This document shows positions 42,215 to 54,690 of a stretch of DNA of 64,000 bases, piece by piece. The notes under the pieces are model-generated. The model ran no database searches, was not told the origin of the DNA, and was given only the letters and a program-made list of their open reading frames with translations. The DNA is taken from assembly GCA_963682025.1 (NCBI GenBank), contig OY821520.1, positions 135,354,738-135,418,737 on the forward strand. The letters are read 5' to 3'. Position numbers and translations under genes: made by a program. The number at the start of each line of letters is the position of its first letter. Within the stretch, counting starts at the first letter, position 1. This DNA comes from Cordilura impudica. Taxonomy: Eukaryota; Arthropoda; Insecta; Diptera; Scathophagidae.

Positions 42215-42700
42215 AATATTGCAACTTTTCTTAGTTTTCAATATAAAAATTTTAATATCGCACCTGTACCTCTAAAAATTTTCAGTAGAGGCAAAAAACG
42301 GGTTTTTATAATATTTACTATAAAATTTAAAAACAGTTTTTTAATTATAAAGAATTGCGAATAATAAGTATACAACAGTAGTTTTATGCGATTTTTTCAG
42401 TGATCAGTAGAAATAACAATTCTTTTGGGTGGAGCTCTAAATATGTCTTTTTAGTGGATTGTAAAGAAGCTACTCTTATAACATAAAGAGCGTTACAACT
42501 GTATATATTTTGCGAAAGACTAGAAAAATCGATGTCAGATTTTAACGGTGGATAGATATGACCACTGTGTATCGATTTCTTGCAAAAGTGAAAATTGAAA
42601 AATTTTGAGTTGACTCACTTTAGAGGTACAAGTGCGGTATATATTCATGGAAAGTTTTGGGAATGTTGCACTTTATATATAGCAGTTTATAAATATGAAA
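42215..42700. repeat. Imperfect inverted-repeat (MITE-like) segment
   Basis: TCTTAGTTTTCAATAT...TATCGCACCTGTACCTCTAAA at 42,229-42,280 is mirrored by TTTAGAGGTACAAGTGCGGT and TATGAAAACTAAGAAATTAC at 42,620-42,715. The arms contain several indels and the core has no open frame. Confidence 0.45.
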
Positions 42701-42719
42701 ACTAAGAAATTACAGTTGA

Positions 42720-43410
42720 AATGGGCCATAATTGGATAAAGAAAATAAGCATACTGGATATTTTGGATACCACAAATTCATTATATCCTGACCACAGAGC
42801 GGTATATGATATAGTATATGGAAATCGGACAACCAGCTTTTATAGCTTTGTAAAAAAGTATATGAAAACTAAAATTATAAGTTCTTCTTTAATTTTAAAT
42901 AAAAGTACCTTAACGGTATAAAAAAACTTTCAATTACTATTGAACTTTTTTCTAGCAAAGATTATAAATCAATTTCAAATATTTAAACAAATTTCAAGTT
43001 AATAACCTGAATATACACTTATTCTTAGCTGAAATATTAAACTCAATTTCTTAAACAAGTTTAAGCTTAAAATAATTTTTGCGGGAATGTATTCCAATGG
43101 TAGAAATATACACACAAGTACGTGTGTATATATTTCTGTAAGTATATAGAAAATTTGACGTGCACTCAACAAAAAATACTAACCAAGGTTACTGTTTATT
43201 AAAAAAGTTATTACACTTAAGCAATTTGCTGAAGATAAACGATTTCAAACCAATTATTTCAAGTACATTAACTGAAGTTAATGTTGTTTTGAAAGAAGTG
43301 GAACGGCAATAATACATTTTTCTCAATCAATTTTGTTCATGCAAAACAGGAGAATTGCCTCATTGGGTTCGTTGTCATATTTATTTTATTTATTCAATTT
43401 AATAGAAAAT
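42720..43410. other. No gene recognised
   Basis: AT-rich spacer. The 66-residue frame at 42,721 has no motif and no supporting context. Confidence 0.35.
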
Positions 43411-43414
43411 ATGT

Positions 43415-43830
43415 TTTCCTGTATGTGCAAGTTCCGATGGATCGAGGTTTCTGTACAAGCCCCATACATATTTACCAAGCATAACACTTTGAGACATCCC
43501 TTTGAATCTCTCGTCCAACACCTTGATATCCTAATGAAACCTTTCGCCATGTTCATCTGAAACTGTTCCAAGGTTTTCTTTAAAAAAAAAATGAGATGTG
43601 AGTGCAGGAAATGTAGCTTTAGTGACATCTTAACGACAATATTGTTAAAGCAATTAGCAAGCTTTAAAAATTTTCGGCATAGTTGTTGCTTTTGTGTTTC
43701 CAAGGAATTCTGTTATAACAAGCTACATGAAGGCAAATGCTGTCTTTTGTATATTGGATAGACGACTATAAAATTCTTCATCTTGTAGGAATTTTCTTAT
43801 ATCGAGTCCAACGAGCATTCCTAGAAAAGG
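43415..43830 (-). pseudogene. Fragment of an unannotated repeat-associated protein family ('HGERFHQDI' type)
   Basis: The minus strand reads GMLVGLDIRKFLQDEEFYSR, AFAFM, FLKLANCFNNIVVKMSLKLH, FLHSHLIFF, then across a homopolymer shift NLGTVSDEHGERFH-stop-DIKV, LDERFKGMSQSVMLGKYVWG and LYRNLDPS. I recall many insect and cnidarian predicted proteins with 'KLHFLHSHLDFFP.NLG..SDE.GERFHQDI...E.RY.G.W' but no assigned function. This copy is broken by a stop at the Gln before DI and by frameshifts. Confidence 0.6.
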
Positions 43831-44107
43831 TAATTTACATTAAATAAAGTAAATTTTTTCTTATAGCCATATCTTACAGGAACCCCTTCAATCTTCAACA
43901 TAATATTTCGACTTTATATGCTTGAGGTGTACAGACTATGTAGTTGGTATGGTTGGTTCTATTGTGTTTATGTACGATGCAAAGGCGATGCCATTTGCGT
44001 TGTTACAATACAAACTGATAACATCTGCAATGAGATCAGCTGTTATTAATATATGTTGATTATATTAGAAATGTCTTTTGGTTTTGTTATGGTTTACTTT
44101 AATAAAT

Positions 44108-44195
44108 ATATCGTCAGGTTATTATTGGTTTGCGCTATAACTATAGGTTTTCCTGCAGACATGGCGCAAACCAATAATAAGCTGACGATGTATAA
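44108..44195. repeat. Inverted repeat with ~30 bp arms
   Basis: TTATTATTGGTTTGCGC on the left and GCGCAAACCAATAATAA on the right, extended by TCGTCAGG / GCTGACGA, separated by ~30 bp. It could form a hairpin; context suggests the end of an undefined element. Confidence 0.6.
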
Positions 44196-44446
44196 ATTGC
44201 GATAAATTTTACTTCATTATTACAGTGAAGCGCGCGCTTCTTTGCTTTATTTTTACAAAATTTTCGCCGCCCAGTAAAACAGGATTTTGCAAAAAAGTAT
44301 TGCATCATACAGTATTTTGGAAAACAGTGGTATGAAATGCAGTATTTGGTGAAGCAGTATTACAAAAAGCAGGATTTTAAAAACAGGATTTTGTTATACA
44401 CAGGATTTCGAGCCGAACCCGACAAAATTTCAAAACAAATTTCATA

Positions 44447-44830
44447 GTGTGCCAAGTTATATGCAGCTGCGGAAAGAGAACCAAGTCCCTTGTTACAGCG
44501 GGCTCTATAAATTTCAAAATATATATTAGGGAGTGTTTGCAAAAAAAACTCCTTCCTTTCACAAGTCAACAAAAAGTGTCCATGCTGGCCTTCTGTCATT
44601 ACGGTAAGAAAGCTCTTGAGTGGTACCAGGACAATAACTTGATGTCTGTACCAAAGGAGGCAAATCCTCTAAACTGACGGAACTTTAGTCCAGTGGGGAG
44701 ATATTAAGCTCTTGTGAAAAAGTAGTTGCAAAGCACTAAAAAGGTGTCTCAAAATTAGAAAGATTTTTAACGGAGATGGAATACCTGTTCCATAAAAGTG
44801 ATACAAACCACTATAAAATCACTAATGGAT
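44447..44830 (+). pseudogene. Tc1/mariner-like transposase C-terminal fragment
   Basis: A plus-strand frame reads YIRECLQKKLLPFTSQQKVS, then LAFCHYGKKALEWYQDNNLM and SVPKEANPLN, followed after a stop by FSPVGRY and RRWNTCS. From memory, a mariner-superfamily group has 'CLQKRLLPFI...DLASCHY.K.AL.WY..N.V.FVPK..NPPN.P..RPVE.YW'. The expected 'DLAS' Asp is replaced or lost here (MLAFCHY). Confidence 0.6.
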
Positions 44831-44879
44831 GAGTTTACGGTAAAGATCCACAAGTTTACAAGAATTGATTAGAACTATA

Positions 44880-46520
44880 ATTTTTTTTTTCTAAGATTTA
44901 ATATATTTGCAATTAAATAAAAAATATTATTACTCTGGTTCTCTAGATTTGCAGTCTTTTCAAATAAATGTTGTTAAGTTCTCGCATGCTCTAGTTCTCC
45001 GGCTCTGGCTCGTCGGCAATCGGTTTGGGTTCATGAATTGAACATAAGATGTAAAAAAAATAAACTACATAGCAATACATATTTTATGCATGCGAATTAA
45101 AAGAAACAAACTCAACTTTAACTATTGGAGCCACGACAGCTAAAATATAAAAAAACAAAAATTTAAAGTATACTTGAGAGGCATTGCATCTGAGAACTGT
45201 CTGTTGCCATTAGATGGAAACTGCAACATTATGCCCATCTTTACCATGATCATCTACGAGTATTTCCGAAAACAAATTATCCTGATGATCCCTAACTGAA
45301 ATGTTTCGCTACCTAGCTAGGGTTTGCCTTTAGAATCAAAAACTAGAGAGTTTAGCAATTCATAGTAACTAGTTTATTAAATGAATAGATCAAAACAAAA
45401 AAAAAAAACATGCTAATTTCATAAGTTCATTTAATAGGTATAATAATATTGAAATATTTTTTTATCCAATATATTCAAATAAATCATTAATTTTAAGTTT
45501 AAATATATAAAAACAATAAAATTAAAACATATTTTATAAAAAATTTATAAGAAAATATAAAACAAAAATAATACCCAATTTCAGAGCAAAATTTTAACAT
45601 ACCTCACAGAAAAATTTACAGAAAAATTTATAGAAAAATGTATAGAAAAATTTATAGAAAAATCCAGAGAAAAATTTAATATAAAGTGTATAACGAAATT
45701 CTTATATTAAGGCAAACTTTTAACAAAAAAAAAATGTATTTACAAAATTTACAGAATCATATTGCGCTTGACACCCGGTATTGATATTTAGAATAGAAGA
45801 AAACAGAATCGAAACTATGTCAAGTTGAGGTAGGTAAGTTATTAGAATTAAAAAAAAAAAACGACGGACGGAAGCGTCAAAATCACTTTAAAAGAGGGGC
45901 TGATTTAGATTAACAAAAGAAGATTTTAATAACTTACAGAACATTGCTAAGTGCTGCTATTCCATAAATATATGAACAATATGTGAAACACTATTTTATT
46001 TTGAAAACACACTTTTCAAAAATTTTTTTTATAAATTTATAAATTTGAATTTAACCTTGTTTTCTCTTGTTGCTTTTCTATATTTTTCTTCTTCTAGCTA
46101 ACTATACACTTCATTTTAACTTTATATTTATCACACACAACACAAATCCATATCAGATCTCATTATTTATATCATAACATTTAATTCATTTAGATATTTA
46201 CACTACTTTTAGACAATATTTTTAATATTTTCATTTATATATATATTTTATTTTAATTTAGTTAAATTATTTTTGTTTTAGTACAAAGCACTTGTTCTTT
46301 CATATTGTAAGTAGTGAAAATAACTAAATGTAAAAATATATGTAATCAACTGACACTTACGGTTGTCGCAGTTAATCCATCGATGAATGGCCATTCAGCA
46401 ATTTCTGGATAGTATGTGGGAGAGAGACGAAATATAAATTTGATTGATGGTGTGATCGATTCCAAAAATTTTTTTTTTTTTTTGAATTCCTCTTTTACTT
46501 ATTCTGCATATCTTTCTATG
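44880..46520. other. AT-rich spacer with a short 12-mer array
   Basis: No gene was recognised. At about 45,605-45,680 a ~12 bp unit (AGAAAAATTTAT-like) is repeated six or seven times. Confidence 0.45.
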
Positions 46521-46526
46521 ATAAAA

Positions 46527-47323
46527 ACAAGTAAGAAAATTATAGTCGGTCTAGACCGACTATACGACACCCTTTACCATACGTTTAGAGACCCTATCTC
46601 TTAGACCCAACTAACTGGATATAGAAAATAAGCATAAACGAAATTTGAGTGGAATTTTTATTAATTTTTTCGGCTGCAGATATGAAAAAGTTCATATCGG
46701 ATGCTATATCTATATGGGGACTAGGCCCAAAAACGGACCGATCCTAACCACGTTTGGTAAAGTCTCTTGTATTTTGCAAAAATATATACAAACAAAATTT
46801 GAGAAGAATCAGTGCAATATTTTTGTTTTTTGATAGATTTAATGAAGATCGGGAAGCAGCTCTATATGGGGCCTATGACTAAGAATTGTCCAATAGGGAT
46901 CTTTTTTGCACTACTGATTAATGGATGTAATATATACATACAAACCCAATTTGAATGAGATCTATATGATAATTTGGAACTTAAGGCAATTTATGTCGAT
47001 TTCATAGGGGTCATTTGTTTGGGGACTAGGTCTGAACATGGACCGATTCTCATTAATTTCAATACCGTTCATCCCATGGCCGATGAAAGCTTATATACCA
47101 AATTTCATCAAAATATTTCATATTTGCGACCTGTTGTTTGATTACAAAATTTGCATGGACACACAGACGGACGGACGGACGGACGGACATCGTTAAATCG
47201 AATCAGATAGTGATTCTGATTCGATCGGTATAATTAAAGATGGGTGTAGGTCAAATATTTTTGGTTGTTACAAACAGCAGCACAAAGTCATTATACCCAA
47301 ACCACATAGTGGTATAGGGTATA
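46527..47323 (-). mobile_element. HINE copy L
   Basis: Complete minus-strand copy: palindrome AGTCGGTCTAGACCGACT near the low-coordinate end, (GGAC)n microsatellite at ~47,168-47,190, 5' hairpin at the high-coordinate end. Flanks on the element strand are T and T. Confidence 0.9.
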
Positions 47324-48190
47324 ACAATTTTCAACATGTTTCCAAGCTTATAAGCAACATTATGTAATGTTCCTAGTAGACAAATTTGGAACAGTTCCTC
47401 CTAGTGTTACCTAACAATCACTCAAATGGATGCTGTTGATTACTAAGAATATTTAAATGATGATGAAGATAATAATGAAAAATTGGCGTTAAATTTCAGT
47501 ACACATTCGAGATTTTGCTGGACATTTGAATAATTCTAAGGCGATATCGTGCATGAATAATTGCTGGTTACTAATGTAGCTATATTAGGTTTTTCAGATC
47601 TTCCTGATTTTAATATTCTGTCGTGGTAAATTTTGAAGATTAATGCAAGGTGTTGAAAAAATATGGGACTTGGCTCAGATATTAGGATCCCAAACTCCTT
47701 GTGCAACTGATTTTTACCGAACTGGTCTGACGCAGAATATTATTTCTTTATAAGTGCCAATTGTTTTAGATTTTAGGTGTTCGGAGCGTCGGCTTATTAT
47801 AACCAATTCCAAGAATTTAAAATATGGTGCCAAATCTATAGAAATAATTGGTCTTTATTAGAAAGGAATATAAAAATTTACCCGTAAGGATGTGGCACCA
47901 AGGATTAAGTGTGCAAAATTTAATTTTATCCTTTAACTCAGGACTATATTCCACAGTTGTTAGTTATGGGAGTAAAAAAAATTTTTGTTTTATCCCAAAC
48001 TTTTGAAAATTTTATATAATTTTCTATTTTATCACACTGTATTAACAAAATTTTAATAATTTCTATGACTTTCTCACTTAAAATTTTATTGGTTATGAAA
48101 CGTGTTTTAGTCCATAAGGGGGTTTTTATAAGATCAGCAGATATACAAGTCAAATTGCTGAATAAAAAATGCGCTAACTATAACTGTATA
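47324..48190. other. No gene recognised
   Basis: AT-rich spacer with only short, motif-free frames. Confidence 0.35.
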
Positions 48191-48323
48191 TGAAGGTAAC
48201 TATTTATTTTATTTTATTTATTTATTTAAGTCTATGGACCGAGCCATTTCAGACTGATTAAAAACTTATAGGCTATTACAAAATAAATAATAACAACATA
48301 TTAAACAAGTAACAGTATTAATA

Positions 48324-51176
48324 TTATTGATTTAAAAAGTTAATGATGTTATGTTTAATTAAATTGATGCTGGAGGAGAAATCAATGAGTTCATATAATT
48401 CGTTAAAGTTGGAGCACATTCTCCTGAATGGATCGGCATTTGCGTGATTTGATTGGAAAAACTGGATGTGTAAAAGTTCATAGTGTCGTAAAGGGCGGAA
48501 AGGAACTTTAAAAGTAATGTTGTGTAAAAGAAATTCTGATTTGACATCGCCGTTAATGAGGTTCAATATAAATGAAATATTCAGCATAGTTCGCCTACTC
48601 TTAAGAGACGGAAGTTTTATAAGAGCGAGACGGCTTGTATAAGGAGGAAGATTAAATCCTGAATTCCAGTTTAACTCCCTTAGACAAAAAAGAAGGAATT
48701 GTTTTTAAACAGATTCAACGTGATCTGAGTGAACATTATACGAAGGGTCCCAGATAAGAGAACCATATTCTAGAATAGGTCGAACGAGTGAGATGTAGAG
48801 TTGTTTAGTTACGTAAGGATCAGAAAATTCTTTAGCCCATCTTTTTATGAAAGCTAGCACCCCTCTGGCTTTATTTACAGTGGCATTAATATGTGATTTG
48901 AAATCCAATTTGGTATCGAGTAAAATGCCAAGATCCACAAATGAAGCAACCAACTCCAGTTGGAATCCATTTAGAAAAAATTCAGCAATTGCAGCATTCT
49001 TTCTGGCAAATCGGATATGCTTACATTTTTTTAAATTGATTTCAATTGCGTTGCAGTACAACAAGTGCAAAAACTGTTTAAATCATGTTGGAGATAAATA
49101 GAATCGGAGATGGTATTATATGTAAGGAAAATTTTAACGTCGTCGGCGTACAGCAAAATATTCGAATATTTAATAACATGAGGCAAGTCGTTAATGAACA
49201 GTGAAAACAATAAAGGACCAAGGTGGCTGCCTTGTGGCACACCAGATAAAACATTTATATTTTTCGAAATTGCGTTGTTAAACATCACTTTCTGCGTTCT
49301 GCCCGTTAAATATGATTTGATACAGCTTAAACAAATGTGCGAAAAGCCCATTTAATCCAGTTTTTTGACCAAAAATTTGTGATTGACTTTGTCAAAAGCC
49401 TTGCTAAAGTCAGTGTACACGGCATCTGTAATTTTATTTTGTAAAAATCCACGATTGATGAGAGTTGTAAAATTCAAAATATTAGTAATTGTTGAGCAGC
49501 CCTTGCGAAAACCATGTTGAAAAGTTGATAAAATAGATGAAGTGTGAAAGCAGATAGCATCAGTAATAAATTTTTCGAATAGTTTCGGGATTGCACTTAA
49601 TTTGGCAATACCTCTGTAGTTTTTTACATCGACTTTGCTACCATATTTATGTAATGGGATGATGAACGATTCTTTCCAGGATTTTGGAAAATAGCCATAT
49701 TTAATAGAGGTGTTAAAAAGCAGATTTAATGGCAAGGATAATCCGTACGCGCAGCGAATTAAGATGCAGGAAGGTATTCCATCAGGTCCATTCTTGTAAG
49801 TGAATTTTAGTTTTCTAGAGCTTGAAATTATGTCAGACGTTAAGATAGGCGGAAAAGAGAATGGTAAAGTTGAATCCAGTGGAAAAGGATAGTTTGAGAA
49901 ACTAGACAGAGTATGTGGCGGCAAAAAAATCAGCAAAAATATCAGCAATTTCATAAATATCACTAGACTTTCGGTCCAGAAATTTTATTTCGGCTGGAAA
50001 ACCCACAGATTTTCGTTTACAGTTGACAAAATCATAGGAAGATTTTGGGTTGTACTTAAAATTATTTTTTATCTTGATCAGGTAGTTATCATATAAAAAT
50101 TTGTTCATCAGATTATATTCAGCCCGTGCAACAGAATATTTACCGTAATCTGAGCTGGTTCCAGATTTTTTGTACTTTTTGAACCATTTATTTTTCAAGT
50201 TTTTTAGTTTAGATAATTGTTTTGATCTCCACGGAGGTCCAGATTGTTTGCAGGTTACACGTTTAGGAATACGTACATCCATAAACGAAAAAAGTTTTTC
50301 ATAAAATATATCAACCATCCTGTCAATAGCACTTTGGGATACAATTGGAACAGATAGTAGTTCAAGCCAGTTTGTTTCGCCAATAAGTTGGTTTAGTAAA
50401 TTGAAATCAGTTTGTAGAAAATTAAATTGTAAATTATTTTTTGAATATGTGACTGAATTAACTGCTGCAGGAACGTAAAAACAAATATCAGTTGTTGGAT
50501 GGTATATGTCTTCGGGGTTTGTGATTGCTGCAGTGCGCGAGATTGCATAATCTGCTGGATCATTTGCGAAGAACAGATCCAAAAGAATGCCATATTCGTT
50601 ATATACGTTGTTGATTTGAAAAAGACATAAATCAGCAAATCGGTCAAAAAACTCATCTCTCCAATCATCAGTTACTCCTGGAGTGAGATATGGAGCATCG
50701 GACATAATATTCCAGGAAATTGACGGAAAATTAAAATCACCCATTACCAAAATTGCGTCATTTGGGTCAGCAAACTCTACAACATTTTTAATAGCTTCCA
50801 AGTGATTAAAATATATTGTTGGATCGGAAGAAGGAGGAATGTAGGAGCAGGTTATAAACAGTTTTTTATGTTCTAATTTAACTACAGCACTAATAAATTC
50901 GATGTCCGATATTGGAATCGGCAAAAGCTCAGATGAAAAATTAGATGAAACTGCAATAAGAACACCACCACCTATGCGAATGGACCGATCACATCTGTAA
51001 ATTTGGTAATTGCTGCACAAAATTTCTGAATTTAAAACATGAGACTTTAACCAGGTTTCAGAAAAAACTAAGATATCGTATATAAAACCAAAGCTTTCAG
51101 AAAATAATCTATTAAGTTTCGTATTTAATCCACGGACATTTTGATACGCAATGTTTATGCAGTTATCACGATTCAA
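48324..51176 (-). pseudogene. ORF2 of the decayed non-LTR element: endonuclease-RT
   Basis: Endonuclease (49,902-51,176): INIAYQNVRGLNTKLNRLF, VFSETWL (catalytic Glu), ITCSYIPPSSDP, VMGDFNFPSISW. After a frameshift near 49,930, the RT reads FIIPLHKYGSKVDVKNYRGI, YTDFSKAFDKVNH (motif A), a TAA stop at 49,352, GVPQGSHLGPLLFSLFIND (motif B) and LLYADDVKIF (motif C). A frameshift near 49,050 follows, then LGILLDTKLDFKSHI, VRPILEYGSLIWDP, a TAA at about 48,705, and LNWNSGFNLPPYTSRLALIK to the end INFLNQ. Both stops are explained by one-step changes of a Gln codon. Confidence 0.8.
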
Positions 51177-51178
51177 AA

Positions 51179-52000
51179 TTAGTTTTTTGATATATGATGT
51201 TCGAGGGATGATATAGTTACAATGTTTTCAGATCTATTATTTTCTTTATATATATATTTCCGGACAAGAGTATTATTTGGCCAAAATTTAGGATCAACTA
51301 TTCTATCAAAAATATTTCCAGGCACTGTAATTTTAAAAGATACGATATATCTCAGTTGTGAGTACTTAAACTTATAAGTGGATATATCAGCATCAACTCC
51401 AAGTTTGGTTTTTATGTAATAGGTTATATCTTCTTCAGAAGTTTCGGAAGCAAACCGAGAAGCGAAAATTGTTTCTTTAGGAGCTACAACTTTTAGCTCT
51501 TTAGGAACATTTGAAACAGGCACTCTCTCAGACGTTTTTTGAAGGCCCTGAGTAGTTAAGGCTGTGTCGGATATAGCAATAGTTGGCATTGCAGATTGAG
51601 AAGTAGATGAACTAGGGAAAATCGGCAAATTATTAGAAGATGATTCATCTTTGTTTGCATTCCTCGGAGATTTTCGGAGCCTTTTTTGTGGCGGTGATTT
51701 TAAGCTACTTAACGATTTGAAATTTTGGAACAGTTTCTCATAATTAGCAAATTGGTTAGAAAGCTGAGCCATATTATTTTTAATGGCTACAAAACTGTTT
51801 TTAGAACTCTGATAGAAGTTGTAAAAATCAGATTTTATGGCAAAACAATTATCACAAGTATAATCAATATTATTTAGCAAAGCAACAGATTCAGCGGTAT
51901 TTGAAGGTAGACCGCTTCATTTAAAGTGACATAAGCCATGACACAACCAGCAACAAACAGTTTGTTCACCATCTACAATGATAGTGCAGCCTTTTTTTAA
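51179..52000 (-). pseudogene. ORF1 of the decayed non-LTR element
   Basis: The open frame from 51,880 reads MLNNIDYTCDNCFAIKSDF, then a Ser/Pro-rich linker (KSPPQKRLRKSPRN) and a C-terminal folded region (ETSEEDITYYIKTKLGVD). Upstream in the same frame, before an in-frame TGA near 51,919, are CLKKGCTIIVDGEQTVCCWL and CHGLCHFK. Together with CDNC these form a PHD-like Cys/His finger. The TGA probably replaced a finger Cys codon. No upstream ATG was found in frame. Confidence 0.6.
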
Positions 52001-52139
52001 GCAGGAAATTATAATAAAACGTTTAAAAGTTTCGTATTAATTTGAATTAACAATAACGGCGGTAGCTAATGGTCGGCTGTAAATCAACCGACTATGTACT
52101 CTTGACGAATAACCAAAAAGAGTTTATAAAAATAAGTGG

Positions 52140-52850
52140 TATTTTTGTTTTGCTATTGTTATCGTTGTTTTCTTTAAAGACAAATTGAACTATTATTATT
52201 TTAATATTTATGAATGTTTGTATGTTTGTTTTATATTCAAAGTGAGTATTATTTAAGAGTAGCACTGAAGAAAAAGCAATATTAAGAGTTTAATTATGGA
52301 TATTTTTGTATTTTGATTTGTTGTTTGTTTACTTTTGAAAGTTAATTTATTAAGTTTTTGAAGAATTTAAATGATTTTTTAGACTTTAAAATTTTTAAGA
52401 AAACACTTAACGAAATAAATCAACACTATAATAGTTAAACGGACGGTTTTAAGACGAACTTATTGATGTAATTTTAATTATAATCAGTTATGTATTTATT
52501 CCAATATTTAAGAAATAAACGGAGCGATTTAAAACACAAACGAATGGTTCAGCAGCTGTTATTGCTGTCTAGTTACCAATACATCTTAAATTCAATTTTT
52601 TTGTCTTTTGCGAGTGGTGAACATTTTAAGATATTAAGTCAAGAATGCCAGATTGGAAAATATGTGTTAATTTTAGCGATTTTTCAATCTTTTACAAATT
52701 TTCTAGTTTTAACAACATTTTTACATTTAAATTTTCCATCAATAGAAAATAAACATTTTAAATAAAATGGTTTTAAATGGGTAATTAAACTTGGTATAGT
52801 AAATATGATATATTTAGTTATTAATTTGAAAAATAACTTTAATATTTATA
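52140..52850. other. No gene recognised
   Basis: AT-rich spacer. A 91-residue frame at 52,490-52,765 has a hydrophobic C-terminal half but no motif. Confidence 0.35.
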
Positions 52851-52855
52851 ATACA

Positions 52856-54055
52856 CTAGCTGGACCCGGCAAACGTTGTTTTGCCCTCAATGAATTTTTA
52901 TTTTAGTTAGAATCTGTATATACCTATATAAAATGTGTTACGAAGATCTCCAGATAATAAAATGAGAGCTTCATCAAAAAATCTTTCATTGCCTTTCAAA
53001 TTTTTTATCAAATCAAATCACAATGTTTGTGAGCCATGGTACATTCATCCCAAATAAAAATACTGCATTTTTGCAGAACTTTTGCCATACCGGAATGTTT
53101 TTTGATATTACAGACGGCATTCTCATTTTTTTGTACGTTTAACGGTGATTTGAGTGCTGAATGAGCTGTGCGGCCACCATGCAATAATGTAGCGGCTTTT
53201 TCCTTCTTTTTCGTTAGAATATTTATATATAAAAACGTTTGTGAGTTTATTTATTAGAATTTATATAAATTTGACAACTCATTATTTTTCGAACGACAGC
53301 GCCATCTACCGGGTCCAATAAAAAAATGTTTCTAACATACATATATGTACATTCTTAGTTTCATTAAAATCACACCATAAATAAGAATATTCGAAATAAC
53401 TTTACCCAGCGCCACCTATCGGGTCCATTTATACATACAAAAATTTCTTATGACGAAACATACGTTCATTCTGAATTGCAGTCAAATTGCGCTGAAAGTA
53501 AAAATTTTTGTTTTTAACTTGACCCCAACGCCAGCTAGAGGGTTAAAACTAAAAAAAAAACACAGAAGAGCTCGAACCGAACCTATGCTGGAAATCCTAC
53601 CTCGACAGCTCTTATGGTTCCGGAGATCATTCGTTACAATCAAATGCATCAACGTTTTTATATATACGCCACGCCCCTTTGCCCACTAACAACTTTATAT
53701 AGCTAAGGTCTTATTATTTCGCAAAAATATCCTTTTGTGAAAATTTCATGACGATCCTTCCAGTAGTTCCAGCGTGGTCCCGCCCACTTTTTTTCTTGTA
53801 TGTATTTCTATTCATGCTAATACCATATGTACCAAATATGATTGCTGTAGGTAAAAAAATTCCCGTGATATGACTTTTTCAAATTTTGGGTTATATGGGC
53901 GTGGCACCGCCCCTTTGTCCAATCAAAAATTTATATAGCATATTATTCCTTCCAGAGTCACAGTAACACGCTCTGAAAATTTCAGGAAGATCGGTTCTTT
54001 GGTTTGGCCTCCTATAAAGCACAAACAAACACACATTCATTTTTATATATATAGA
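52856..54055. repeat. Composite dispersed repeat (CTAGCTGGACCCGGCAAACG start, TATATATAGAT end)
   Basis: It begins CTAGCTGGACCCGGCAAACG and ends ACACACATTCATTTTTATAT followed by ATATAGAT. Inside are a Helitron helicase fragment and several CGCCATCTACCGGGTCCA-like segments. The same 3' motif closes the next repeat at ~54,680, and a related CTAGCTG...CCCGG start appears at 61,614. This looks like a family with conserved ends that has picked up other sequence. Confidence 0.5.
52930..53215 (-). pseudogene. Helitron Pif1-like helicase fragment
   Basis: The minus strand reads ATLLHGGRTAHSALKSPLNV, NAVCNIKKHSGMAKVLQKCS, IFIWDECTMAHKHCD. These are the segment after Walker A ('GGRTAHS.FK.P') and the Walker B DEC(T/S)MA motif of Helitron helicases. 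A stop and frameshift follow immediately. Confidence 0.75.
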
Positions 54056-54089
54056 TAGATTGAAAGCAGAATAATTATGATTTAAGGTA

Positions 54090-54690
54090 AAATGGGGCGA
54101 AAAAGGGGGACTTGGTAATAAAAAAATGTATGGCTACCTTACCTGTAGATAAAAAGTGTATAAAACTTTAGATAAATACATATTACAAAAAAATTATTTT
54201 GTATAGCAAACATTGTTAGTGGTATATGTAAAAAAAAGGGGGCGGTGAAATGGGCGTGGTTCATAGTTATATGGCGACGTTAACAGTATTAAGAGCAATA
54301 TACTACCAAATAAAAAAATCCGTTGGAAGGAACAAATTTGTACAGAGAAAAAAAAGTTTAAAACTTTCAAACAAAATTTGGCGTGAAAAGGGGCGTGAAA
54401 GGGGGCGTGGCGTAAGAAATGTTTATTTCTACCTCGCCTGGAGTATAATGTGTATACAATTTGAAGTAAATCTGTTAAAAACTATATGGGAGCAATTACA
54501 TAATTTTAAAAAAGTGGGCGTAAAAGTGGGCGTGGTCAAAAAAAAAGTACCCTATTAATCATGCCAGTGTCCCAGTTAAATGCTGTAAAAATTTCAGGAA
54601 GATCGGTCCAGAGGTTTGGTCTCCTATAAGGTACACACAAACAAACAAATAAACAAACACACATTCAATTTTATATATATAGATAATTGC
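54090..54690. repeat. GGGCGTGG-containing degenerate repeats
   Basis: G-rich phrases (GGGGCGAAAAAGGGGG, GGGGGCGGTGAAATGGGCGT, AAAGGGGGCGTGGCG, GTGGGCGTGGTC) recur every ~130-150 bp, each followed by similar TATA/AAATTT context. The tail again ends in a TATATATAGATA stretch. It is similar in style to 63,440-64,000. Confidence 0.6.

Larger units (their letters stand above)
48195..52130 (-). mobile_element. Decayed full-length-like non-LTR retrotransposon (CR1-like or related)
   Basis: Minus-strand element. An ORF1 with a Cys/His finger is followed closely by an ORF2 with endonuclease and RT. The 3' tail is a run of AAATA/AAAATA units (48,200-48,225 on the plus strand) rather than poly(A). The 5' end lies near 52,100-52,130 (GTACATAGTCGGTTGATTTA on the minus strand). 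Several stops and frameshifts make it inactive. Confidence 0.75.
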
